Below, one piece after another: positions 22,817 to 33,917 of a stretch of 64,000 nt of DNA. The position numbers and the translations under genes were made by a program. The stretch's first letter is position 1, and each line of letters starts with the position of its first letter. The stretch comes from Helicostylum pulchrum (Eukaryota > Mucoromycota > Mucoromycetes > Mucorales > Mucoraceae): the NCBI GenBank assembly GCA_025677825.1, contig JAIXMO010000016.1:372001-436000 (forward strand), in the 5' to 3' direction. The notes beneath the pieces are model-generated. The model did not search any database. It had not been told where the DNA came from and worked only from the letters and a program-made list of their open reading frames with translations.

Positions 22817-23272
22817 CAGTGCATCCACTCTCAAATCGAACATTTTTTTAACTCACTGGTACATTTTTTGAAAATAAAATTTGAACTTCTTTATTTTTAC
22901 TTTTCTAATTCAAAATCAGCTTGTTTTTTTTACGTGAATAAGGTCAGAGCATTAGTGTTTATAAGAGAAGCATTGGAAATTAAAGACTTTTATTTTATCA
23001 TGGATAATGCTACAATCCATTTATCAAGTAAAGTAAACCAGATGGTAGAAAATAGAAAAAAAAACACTTTAAATACGTATAACATCTTCTGTATTCTCCA
23101 GAATTGAATCCAACTGAGCAACTCTGGGCCACGGTCAAGCATAAAGTAAAACGTAACTAACTTAAGGGGCCCGAAACGCTCGTACAAAGAATAACTAGGG
23201 TATGTAATTATATCCCTTTATCTCACCTTGTCAGCATTACTCAACACTCTAAAAATCATTTCAGAAACTGCT
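22817..23272 (+). mobile_element. Truncated Tc1/mariner element remnant
   Basis: Begins CAGTGCATCCACTCTC after a TA, like the left terminal repeat of the remnant at 52,359. A broken DDE-transposase frame follows: FYFIMDNATIHLSS (second catalytic Asp), then ELNPTEQLWATVKHK-like sequence with the third acidic residue, interrupted by stops. The N-terminal DNA-binding part and first Asp are missing. The right terminal repeat is absent. It is not functional. Confidence 0.75.
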
Positions 23273-23495
23273 TATCGTCACGAAAAAAATGGAAGGTGTT
23301 TTGTTTATTAGCAGAGTCTTCCATATACATTTAAACGAGGGCTCTTGTTTGTACTTCGGATGATTCCCGACTTTCGACGGGTTGTAACACAAGTGGCACT
23401 GGTTCGTTTCTATTTATGAGGAGAAAAAGTTTATTTTCTTAGCTTTTCTCTTTCTTTTTCAGTTTAAATAAAAGTTAAGAAAAACGCATATAAAT

Positions 23496-26400
23496 ATGGA
23501 AGGGGTACATGAACTTCACCAATACACCCATTGCGTAGTTATGCGTAAATATCTGTACTATAAATAACTACATATTTATTAAGATTTTTTTTTAATGTTT
23601 TTGCTTAGATATAGGAAAAACTCATGTCACAGCGAGTATTTTGTCTACTTGCAACAGACGTTTTGATCATCTTGCCGTTGATAGAGCAGGGTGAGTATAT
23701 AGCAAGTTAAAAACGACATAGCTGGATGTAACATATACATATTCATCGATCTATAGACTCGGTTCTTCTATCTCCTATGATAAGCAAACAGGAAACGTTA
23801 GATATATTAATTGCAACTATGATAAAGAAGACGAAGATACCATAGTGATTACGAATTTTCGCGATAAGTTGTACGCCTTGTTCAAAAAGGACAAGGAAAC
23901 GTGGGACGAAGAGGATACATTTTTAATGAAGGCAGTTTCTGATTATTTACCACTTGCAATAGAGTATATCACGAAAGTTATATCATTAGAAAAAGAAAGC
24001 ATTGGTTTATGTCACTACGCGTTTATTGTTCCTTCTGAATGGGAAGAGGAAATTAAAGAAGATATTATTCGACCACTTTTTGTTCAATCAGGTTTGATAT
24101 CAAATGAAGATCACCAAGATAGGCTTTTATTTTTCTCGGATATTGAATCCGTATTTTATAATCACTCTTTCGAGAGAGGAGAAAATACAATCTTGTGTAG
24201 AATTATCCCTGACGAGGAAGTAAAGTTTGATTTGATTCAAACTTCGACCACTCTATATAACTTTCCAAATGCAAGCTTATTTCCAAAAGTTATGAAATCG
24301 AGCTCAGTCTCTGTTGTCGCGGATGATATTAAAGACCGTATAGCAGAATTTTTAAGGACCAATTTATTTTACGTGGCTACAGACTACAATCGAGTTGGAA
24401 AACTGTTAAAAGACAAACTTGCTCCTTTTGATGAAGATAGGATTATCGAAGACATAATCGAACAAATCAATAGTCAGCCTTTACCTCCATTGGTATGTAT
24501 AACTTGATGTAACCATCACAATTTTTAACTGTTTATCTTAATAACTAACTAGGATGAAGAGGAAATGGAAACAGGCACGGAAACAGAACCTTGGATAATG
24601 TTTGAAAAGCGATGGATGTTAACTGAAAACCAGAAACAATTTATAATGTCACTTTCTCCTTTAAGTGTATGCGCTGGAATCAGTTCATTTCTCTTTAGCG
24701 ACTTAAAAGATATGATTTTGAATAATTCTACAAAGAGTTACAAACTTTTGTTTATTATGGATGAATACACTTATGGGCCCAACCAGTTTGAAAGTGTGAC
24801 TCTAACATGGCTAGCGTATATATTTGAGTATAATAGACGCTCTTTAGATTGTATTGTTATAAACATAGATCCAATGGAAAGCGACATTACTCCAGCATTT
24901 CTCTTAAAAGGGGCCGGTATTGGTATCTTTGAAGCCATTCAACATTCAGATATGTACTGTAAGCCACATATAATGCAATCAGAAGATTCAACTACCTCTT
25001 CATCCGTGTTTCTAAACTCCAAACCAGACGCTATCGTCAACTTGGGTACATAAAACTGTCACGAATTATTTAGCATTAGCTAATATTTGTAAGAATAGAT
25101 ATATCACTCGGGTCTACCTTACTAACGTACTCACTTTTAAACAAAGACGGATTGACCCAGCAGATATTCGACCACGATTATCTTATAACAGACAAGCAGT
25201 AAAGTATTTACATTATCTTTTTTTAATGCGCAAAAGCTAACCTAATTATAGTTTGCCTCCTTTGGGATGTTTCTATACTTTTTCAAATGCGATAACATTA
25301 AATGTGAAAGAGCAGTAAGTCTAGCAGTAACAGAATACGATGGTATAAATAATATGTTTTAATTTTTGTTCAGATTCATTCCATTTGCTGAGAGATACTT
25401 GCTAGGTGACTTGGCTGATTTTACTGCTGATGACGGTGTATCTATAAAAAAGGATCTATTGTTAAAAATGAAAGCTATATTGACCAAGGACATTTCTAAC
25501 GGAGAAGCATTAATATCAACCAACAAGCCGAAATATATCAAGGCATTTGTACTGATGTACATGATCTATATAAAAGAAGAGATATTGAACAAGTTACCGG
25601 ATCACTCGATATCTGACCATACGGATATGAAAATTGGGTATGCTATTTCTATTGAAGCAATGTTATTAAACAATACTATCGGCACCAAAGACAGTCTTCA
25701 AGATATCATATTTGCAAGTGGATTAGTACCAAAGGACGATGATTCTAAAAAACTACGAATCACTACTCAAGGAGAAAGGATTTTACCTGCTATCCAAAAG
25801 TCTTTGAAACTAGAATTATCACTCAAGTCTTATTTTTTAGTATGTCAATTACATGAAGATTATGTACAGCTGTCATTACATCAAGTGGTAACCGCTCCCA
25901 ATCCAGAGGAAAAGGAGCAGGAATCAATCATTGTACAAGATGAAATACTAGACATTCCAAATATATACGATTCTCTGTGCACAAGTATGTGGCAAAACCT
26001 CGTACAAGATAGTAGCTTAATTGAACTATGCGAAATGCACATTACGAGCGATGATAACAAAATATTAGACCTACTCTCATCAAAGATTAAAAAAGAATTC
26101 TTTGCTAATCTTAAGGGTCACATTTCAGACAATGTAAGAGCTGTAAATAAATACGATGCATCTTTTTTTTTACTGACAGTAGATTCCCGAATATATAGGT
26201 GCTTCAAAACAATCTTGGCACGCAAAGCACAACTGATACACATGCTGTAAAGTTAAATAGTTCTTGTAACTGTAAAGTACGTTTGACAACCGCTGATATT
26301 ATCGACGTCTCTTTCACTCGAGTTTTACAAGATATTGCCTGCATTCTATCTGCCTCTTTGTTAAATAAGGAACTTTTTGGAAACTATGCAAATATAGATT

Positions 26401-27160
26401 ATATGTTTAGCTTTATACGCTTCAGCAGTAATCCGCAATTACAGTACGCATTTTCAAAAATACTAGAAGAGGAAGCCGACGATTATAATTTAGAGTTAGG
26501 GATCGATGCATCCTGTATGCTCGTACCAGAGTTATTTGGCCAACTATTACAGCCAGTTATCTCACAGCGACCATTATGCTACAAAGATTTCGAAATTGGT
26601 GCCTTACAGCAAGTATGCAGTGAAAATTATGTTTTTGGTATAACTCAAAAGAAATACTACGGAGCATGTCCTCTATATAAATCCAAAATAACAGATACGG
26701 AAACTATTGGATGCGAATATTTTATTGTCCTCCCCTTTTTAAATAAAGGGAGCGTAATAAATAATGTTCGAACAAACAGACCGTTTTATTTGCGGAATCA
26801 AGAGGATAGTAAGTTTTATCATTTTAATACAGGTAATAATATTCCAGAATAATGACATGTTAATGCGTAACTAAAGCTGGTTTTCATACTTTAGAGATAT
26901 ATAGATTTAAAACAATGAATTATTTAAGTGATAATGAAACGCTTTCCCTCGATGATAACATTTACCAAAGTGTCGATTTTAATACCGTAGATTTTAATGA
27001 TCTTTTTGACGAGGAAGATGTGGACGTACCCGTAATGATTTCCGTAAGATATCTATCTTATGCTTCATCTCTCCAGTTTCTCATAAAATTAGTTGGCGTG
27101 AATACCAGTGATAGAAAATTAATTGAAACAGGCGAACCATTGACCCTTTCTAGGTTTTAG
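23496..27160 (+). CDS. Hsp70/HSPA12-like protein with degenerate nucleotide loops, copy C
   Basis: Nine exons: 23496-23544, 23609-23690, 23757-24492, 24553-25045, 25099-25198, 25252-25314, 25374-26133, 26199-26832, 26895-27160. They join in frame to 1,060 aa, with every intron position equal to copy B. Exons 1, 2, 4, 5, 6, 7 and 8 have identical lengths in both copies; exons 3 and 9 differ by 9 nt each. The phosphate-1-like loop is V-M-H-I-G-K-T (His17 for Asp). The HSPA12-like stretch FIVPSEWEEEIKEDIIRPLF is kept. The phosphate-2-like site is weaker still (IPDEEVKFDLIQ). No stop or frameshift interrupts it, so selection probably still acts. Role unknown; chaperone-like or scaffold function is speculation. 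Confidence 0.75.
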
Positions 27161-27277
27161 AACTATAACATAAACCATTTTACCTTTGCTAGGTATGTTT
27201 TTTAACCAGACATTACTTTTCTTCTTAAAATGAAGCTTATCTTTAAATAAATCCTTCTCAGTATCATCTAATTATGT
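27161..27277 (+). repeat. Duplicated 3' flank of Hsp70-like copy C
   Basis: Matches 8,476-8,362 after copy B in inverted orientation (AACTATAACATAAACCATTT ... GAAGCTTATCTTTAAATAAA). The match ends near 27,277. Confidence 0.75.
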
Positions 27278-27869
27278 CTGTTGGACTTGAATAATTTAGG
27301 GAGGCTAAAAAAAATGATCAATAACCTTTATTGTCATGGTTCTCTTCTTTTTCGTATAAGTATCGCTATGTCTTTTATTTTAAGGAAAAAAGCCAACGTA
27401 TTTTTTTTTTTCTTTTTTTTTAGCATGAATATTCACGTGAACCATTCTGGTGTAAACAGTTATTTCTTGTTAGTAAAACTAGAAGGAAACGAACTCATGT
27501 TGTTCAAAATATAATCTGTACCTTTACGAATTCAATCATACTATTTTTTACTTTAGTTAATTATACAGTTTCCTTTTATTTTATCGATTTTATAAAAGTG
27601 TGCGTTTTCTTTTTTTGCCTTTTATGGTAAAGACTAAATAATTACTAAACTAAAAAAAAAGCTATAAAAAGAGGACTTTTTTTTCTTTTTCTTTTTTTCT
27701 CACACGTTCTTTCCCCTCTTCAATGGTAAGTAATGCATACAATGCTTTTCTCAAGAATCAACTTTAACTGGTGTCAAAGTAATAGAATACTTCCGGGTAG
27801 TTTCTAAAACTCTAAAAATGCCGTAAAAATAATTTTCAAACTTTTGCTTTTGTTCCAAAAAAAAACTTT

Positions 27870-28190
27870 ATTCAAGGCTTTCTGTTGGTCTATTGGTTCA
27901 CTTTATCATAAGACTTTGGCTGGTTTCTTACCATACTTTGGTGCAACACTTTATTTGGTCTCTACTACAAATGCTGTCTAAAATCTACTCCTGCTATATG
28001 CGAAAAATTATTTGAGACTTTGGGTGGGTCTCTTTCGCAAGACTTTGGTTGGTTTCTACCTATACTTTGGTACGCGACTCTGGTAAAAAAAAAACTCTGA
28101 TGAAATACTCTGATAAAATACTCTGCTACAATACTCTACTACAAGACTTTGGTACAAAAATTTATTTGGTCTCTACTACAAAAATTTGCT
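27870..28190. repeat. Degenerate CTTTGGT / GGTCTCTACTACAAA repeats
   Basis: GACTTTGG(C/T)TGGTTTCT, TATTTGGTCTCTACTACAAA and CTCTGCTACAATACTCT-type segments recur with variation. They look like an eroded satellite or the edge of an unknown element. Confidence 0.5.
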
Positions 28191-28255
28191 AGGTCTCGTC
28201 TACTTTTGCTACAGGTTCTATCTAATACCGTGTTTGGTCAGAAATATCCGGCTCT

Positions 28256-28397
28256 GTAAAGAAAAGGCTCAGGTAGGGCACTTTGTAGGTACCATAAAGA
28301 AAAGGCTTCAAAGGGCACTTTATAGATTCACTATAAAGAAAAGGCTCGATTATGGGCACTTTATGCTATAAAGAAAAGGCTTAAAAGGGCACTTTAT
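28256..28397. repeat. Four-unit tandem repeat, ATAAAGAAAAGGCT...GGGCACTTTAT
   Basis: Units lie at 28,256-28,287, 28,294-28,324, 28,333-28,364 and 28,368-28,397. Each runs from (A/G)TAAAGAAAAGGCT to GGGCACTTT(A/G)T with a variable middle of about 5-7 nt. Unit ends ATAAAG and CTTTAT are inverted repeats of each other, so each unit could form a small hairpin. Confidence 0.75.
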
Positions 28398-29221
28398 GGT
28401 TACTAGTCAGGATATGATGATACAGATACTTACAGATATTACTTGTTTATTTATCAGCTTAATAAAACCAACCCTTTTAAAGCCTGACTTAATAAACTTT
28501 TCCTGTCTAAAAAAAAACTCTTCTGTTGAAATAAATGTATAAATCACTTTATTAATGTTAAACTGGGTCTTCATACGCATAAAAATCCAACCTGGATGCC
28601 TTAGAAATCCAAGACAACAAGTTCCATCCCAGAGCACTGTATGGGTTGTATGTAAAAATGATTAACTAACTTATAGGTTGAATACATAAGTATTTAAATT
28701 AAACTTATTTATCAGTGTTTCCTTTTAACTTTGAATTCATGTAATCTCGAACGAAGACATGTGTGTATCTTTCAAAAGAGCTTGTGTCTTGTATTTACTT
28801 TATCCTTCAATTAATATTCCTCTACTTACTTTCCTATAGTATGGTGATGTCGATTCGAACGTTTGAAACTAGAACAAACACTATGTATAAAGAGCCAGAT
28901 GTATCACACTTTTTGGATCGACCGTGTAAATTGATGGTGCTTCAAGATTCCTGGAATATTTCTGATAACGGATCCTACGAATGAAAACGTCTATGAATGC
29001 AAAAATATGTCATCTAAGGAACTTTTTATAATAGTAAATCAATATATTAATAAGTACAGTAGAAAAATCATTACATCTTTCACTCAGCTTTATAGAAGAT
29101 TCGATTAAATTACTTAAAAGCCGAAATAGTAAGAGTTAGAGTAGAGGATACTCGCGTAGAGATGTATAGTTAGTTGAACCTCAATATACTTTGCCGTAAA
29201 AATTTTAAAAAAAGAGGCAAA

Positions 29222-29308
29222 TCAATTATTGACACGACCAACGAAGGCAGGTGCGTTACCGTCACGAGCAAGACCCAAAAGAGTACGGGATGTAATTACA
29301 AATTCCTT
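29222..29308 (-). pseudogene. Amino acid permease fragment
   Basis: The minus strand reads FVITSRTLLGLARDGNAPAF then VGRVNN and stops. This matches the conserved SRxLxGLAxxGxAPxxF region of fungal amino acid permeases (APC/YAT family). No further permease sequence is found on either side, so this is an isolated relic rather than a gene. Confidence 0.65.
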
Positions 29309-29900
29309 TTTTATGCACATGAAAATTAGATAAACGAACGAATGCACCGTAAATGAAATTAATTGTTTATTCTCATAATGACACGAATGTGTAAGTTTTG
29401 GTATCATTTACCGATTAATTACGATGCTTAAAAAAACATCCCGGAAACTTTGCTTAATTCACTGGTCGGGAAATGGGGGAAAAAAGTGCCTATAAATTAG
29501 GGGTTCCACCAGAAACATCATATTGTTTCAGAACATGGCACCGGCTAAAAAAAAAGATGATGATGATTCATGTTGAAACGCGAATAGGCTTTTTAGAGTA
29601 CAACACATGATGAGGATATGTGTCATTATAGTTAGGCTAAAAAAAACTATTACTTGCAATTATTAAGATAAACTACAAGTGTCACCTACTGTAAAGACAA
29701 TACAAATCTTTATATCATTGAATTGAACAAAAGGAAGCCTTTCTCTCTTTTTTTGACAGGGTAAAACACATAATGCATCCTTTTAGTGTGACTGTCTGTA
29801 CACACGCCCCACACACAAAAAAAAACTAAAATCTTTTTTTTTTAAAGGCGTTTTTCTTTTTTTGTTTAACTTCCAAATAATAATAAATAAAAAAACGCGA

Positions 29901-31969
29901 ATGGTACTCACAAGTGAAGAAATAAATATCATCGTTTACAAATATCTGCAGGAATCAGGTATAAACTCGACCCACGTATACGCGCACACACACACACACA
30001 CACGAACACACAGACAGAGAACACAAATTAATTATATATCAAAAAAAAAAAAAAAAAAATAGGTTTTCGACACACTTCATTTGCTTTTCAATTCGAGAGT
30101 CAAGTAGAAAAATCACCTTATCGAGATGCACAAATTCAACCGGGAGCACTTATTAATATCATTCATAAAGGTCTTCAGTTTATGGAAATTGAAGCTCACA
30201 TGAACGAGGTACCCCTCCCTTCCCTTCTCTATTATTATTTTTATTAGCGCCAAAAAAAAAAAAAAATGCTCGACAACTTATTAAAAACTTTTTTTTTAGG
30301 AAAGTGAATTGATGGAATGCAGTGTCCCGTTTTCGTTACTAGAGCCTCATCATTGTGAATTAACAGGTAACACATTCAACAGTGAACCTGCTTCATCTGT
30401 GCGACCTCCACAACCAGCGGCTAAACGTCAACGTAAAGAAGAAAAGAAACAAAAAGAAAGAGAGAAACGGTCAAGGAAAGAGATGACGACAGAAGAGGAC
30501 CCAGATAATCGTGTGAAAGAAGAGGATGAAGTTGTTGCTGAGAAAAAGGATGTCACCATGACCAGCGTACGAGAAGAACCTGAACCATCGAAAGCTCAAC
30601 TTACTGAAATCAGCCAAGACGATGTTATTGTTTTAAAAGGGCATCAAAGTGAAGTCTTTTCATGTGCTTGGAATCCTGTTGTTTCTTCCCTTTTAGCATC
30701 TGGGTAAACACTTATATTTTTTTTTGTGCAAGATGAAGATTTAACTTTTTTTTTCTTCCTTTTTCTGTAAATAGTTCAGGTGATGCCACTGCGCGATTAT
30801 GGCAAGTACCAGAAAAAGAGGACGATGTTTCGGAACCCATGGTGTTGAATCATTTACCCAACTTGAATGACAATAAAGATGTTACAACACTCGATTGGAA
30901 TGTAAGTTTGAATATTATTATTTTTTTTTAAAAAAAAAAAGTAGATACTGAAAAAAAAAGATAAAATATAGCCTTCCGGAAGTTTATTAGTTACAGGTTC
31001 ATATGATGGACAAGCAAGAATTTGGACACAAAAGGGTGAATTACGTTTTGTGATGGCACAACATAAGGGACCAATCTTTTCTTTAAAATGGAACATGCGA
31101 GGGGATTTAGTTTTAAGTGGTAGTGCAGATACAACTACAGTCGTTTGGGATCCTGAGACAGGAGAGATGAAGCAACAGTTTGAATCACATACGTGTAAGA
31201 CTTTATAATTCACGAGTGCGTATATTTTTATTTTCTTAAACCATTCATTTTTTTTGTATTTAGTGGCTATTCTTGATGTCGATTGGATGGATAATACAAC
31301 ATTTGCATCATGTTCGTCTGATAAAACTATTTACGTTTGTAGAGTTGGTATGAAGACACCTTTAAAGAAATGGATTGGACATGAAGATGAAGTAAATGCG
31401 GTTCGTTGGGACCCTTCTGGTCAATACTTGGCATCTTGTTCTGACGATATGACAACCAAGATTTGGAGTATGGAGTCAGATACACCTGTGCAAGAGATTA
31501 AAGGACACAACCTTCAAATTTATACATTACAATGGGCACCTTACACCCAAAGAGATTCAGTTAATAACTCACCGAGAATATTAGCAACAGCAAGTTTCGA
31601 TGCTACAGTACGTATCTGGGATGCGCTTAAAGGAACTTGTCTCCATGTACTTCGAAACCACAGTGAAGCTGTTTATTCGATTTCGTTTAGTCCTGATGCT
31701 AGATTATTAGCTTCTGGTAGTTTCGATGAAGTATTAAATGTGTGGGACGCAAAGGTAATTTATATATATTTTTTTTTATCTTCTGTAGCACACAATAACT
31801 AATTACGAGAGAAAAAAAAATACAATAGGACGGTACTTTAAAAAAGACATTTAAAGCAAATGGTGGCATATTTGAAGTTCACTTTAATAAGAACGGTGAT
31901 AAATTAGCTGCGTGTACTTCAAATAAGCAAGTCGTCATTTTGAACCACATGAATTCCTCACGTGGATAA
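29901..31969 (+). CDS. TBL1/SIF2-like LisH-WD40 corepressor protein
   Basis: Seven exons: 29901-29958, 30063-30208, 30300-30703, 30775-30901, 30972-31194, 31264-31754, 31829-31969. They join in frame to 529 aa. The LisH motif is at about 5-35 ([20 protein letters not shown]). A basic/acidic linker follows ([16 protein letters not shown]). From about 160 a WD40 propeller runs to the C-terminus, with repeats such as [18 protein letters not shown] and [20 protein letters not shown]. This layout is typical of TBL1/TBLR1 and yeast Sif2, subunits of histone deacetylase corepressor complexes (NCoR/SMRT, Set3C). The 5' splice choice at 31,194 (T|GTAAGA) is set by frame. Intron 1 contains a (CA)n run. 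A nuclear role is inferred. Confidence 0.92.
29984..30003. repeat. (CA)n microsatellite in intron 1 of the TBL1-like gene
   Basis: About ten CA units inside the first intron, followed by imperfect ACACAGACAGAGA. Confidence 0.85.
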
Positions 31970-32080
31970 ATAACAAATAATTTAAATTTTTACCCCCCTT
32001 TTCGTTTCTTTCTTTTTTTTTTTATTATTGTTCTATATATTTATATACTATACTCTTATATATATATATCTCATTAAATA

Positions 32081-33811
32081 ATGAATTGTCAATATTGTCA
32101 TACCAATCACCGTAAGTTTTATTGCGCTGACTGTATTAATGAAAAGTAAGATTTTGCTTTTGTTCATTTATAATGTGTGGGGGGGTTTTTTTTAAAAACT
32201 TTTTTCTTACCTTAGATTGCAAAAACACGAGCAAGAGATGAGTACATGCTTAGTTGAAAAAGATACAGCTGTAGCCGAAGCCAATATATTTACTAAAAAA
32301 GCAGCCTCGATCCAAACCTTATTAGCTGAAAAGAATAAACGTTTACAACATTTAGAGACAGTACGTGAGAACCAAAAGGAACGATCACTTTCATGTTTAA
32401 CGAGTAAGTATTTTATTTTTATTTTTTTGCTGCAGATAACACAAGTTTTCTTTTATTATTTACGCAATATTCAATCTGTAGAGAAAATACGTATCCAACA
32501 ATTAAAGAATCAAATAAGAGATAAACGAAAGCTACTTGAAGAGAGTTTAAAGCGAAAATCACAGTTTGATGGACATCACCCAGACAATAGTTTGTTTTTA
32601 AAGAGTTGGCAGCGTACGCATAAAATGACAGTGGGAACAAGACGTATCTTGGTAAAAGAAACCATGTCCTTGTTTGAGTTAAAACCGGGTGTGATTGAAG
32701 AAGCCGGAAGTACAAGTTTTTTGCATGAAGGAAAAGAGGATTTGTATATTTGCGGCGTTACTTTACCCACACGACTTATTGACGTCTCGAGTAAGTAATA
32801 TAGAGATAAGTTTTGTAACTAGTCGTTTTATTTACTTTTTTTCGTGTTAAAAGAGTGTTCAAAGGAAGAGCTTAATGCACCCATAGGTTTAGTGATTCAT
32901 ATGCTTGGGTTGATTGTCCGCTATCTGGGTATTAAACTACCTTTTGAAATCATTCGAAGAGGTATCAAGCCGTATATTCGATCACCTAATAAGCAGCACG
33001 TTCGGTAAGAAAAAACCCCATTTAAAACAAAATATACGGGAACTAACAATTTTTATTCAGTAAATTCCCTTTGTTTTTAGAAGAGGATGATAAGAATTTT
33101 AAAAAGTTTATTCATGGCATGGCAATGCTAAATTATAACATTGTTTACATTTGTTATACACAAGGTGTTAAAATACCATCTACTGATATAGTGAATACTT
33201 TACAATGTTTAATGTCAATTTGCAGTGCACCTAAATTAGGAATGTAAGTACGAAAAAAAAAAGAAAGCAAAAAAAGAGAGAGCGAGTACTTAAATATGTA
33301 TAGGCAATCACACGCTTTATATTATCAGCATTTACGTGATTTAGAATGCCCGATTGATTATAACCAAGTGTTAAGAGCAACCACACTTCGATTTCGATGC
33401 ACTAGTTTAATAGAGCGATCACACGCGTTGCATGAACCAAATCGATCCACCAACAATGAATTACACGACGATTTTTTCAAGATACGTACTACGTCTGTTC
33501 AAAACAGTATTAATAACGGTGAACGTATACTCTCTGAAAGTAGAGACGAAGAAGACTTTGGGTTATATGTGGATAGTGAGGATGATGACGATGATTTCGA
33601 TATAAAGAAGTCAAAGGGATCCGACAAACAACTTGCCAATGAAACGTGGAGTTTGGTAGAGGTGGCACCGTTCTCTGCTGGACATAATGGGTACGAAGGC
33701 GATAGTTTGTTTCAAATTGGAGCTGCGTCCATTATGCCTGGTGTCATGAATATGATGGAATCACTTAGTGGGAGTCATTCAAATCTACCGTTTGATAGAA
33801 AAAAGAAATAA
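32081..33811 (+). CDS. Atg14/UVRAG (Vps38)-like subunit of PI3-kinase complex
   Basis: Six exons: 32081-32145, 32216-32403, 32482-32790, 32854-33004, 33061-33243, 33304-33811. They join in frame to 467 aa. The N-terminus has paired cysteines (CQYC at 3-6 and CADC at 15-18), as in Atg14/Barkor. A coiled coil covers about 22-125. Then comes the conserved domain (LNAPIGLVIHMLGLIVRYLG, KLPFEIIRRGIKPYIRSP, FIHGMAMLNYNIVYIC). The C-terminal part is acidic and disordered. The family links Vps34 to autophagosome or endosome membranes. The cysteines favour Atg14 over Vps38 (inference). It starts 111 bp after the TBL1-like stop. Confidence 0.85.
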
Positions 33812-33917
33812 AGGAGTTAAAGGGGGGAAGGGGGGACTGTCTGATTTTTTTTTTCTACAGTGGCTGTCTTATTTATCTTTTTTTTTCTTTGTTTCTTTTT
33901 TTTTTATACGTAATATA

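Larger units (their letters stand above)
27278..29900. other. Gene-poor decayed stretch with repeats and gene fragments
   Basis: No intact gene is seen. It contains CTTTGGT-type degenerate repeats (27,870-28,190), a four-unit tandem repeat (28,256-28,397), an amino-acid-permease fragment (29,222-29,308, minus) and, at 29,535, a 13-codon frame (MAPAKKKDDDDSC) about 45 bp behind a TATAAAT sequence. The tail end is the leader of the TBL1-like gene. Confidence 0.6.

Noticed and set aside
28256..28397. CRISPR-like array
   Set aside because: Fungal nuclear context, spacers of only 3-8 nt, and hairpin-type units; it is a tandem repeat.
28850..28870. GATTCGAACG, a second possible tRNA B box
   Set aside because: No matching stems or A box nearby.
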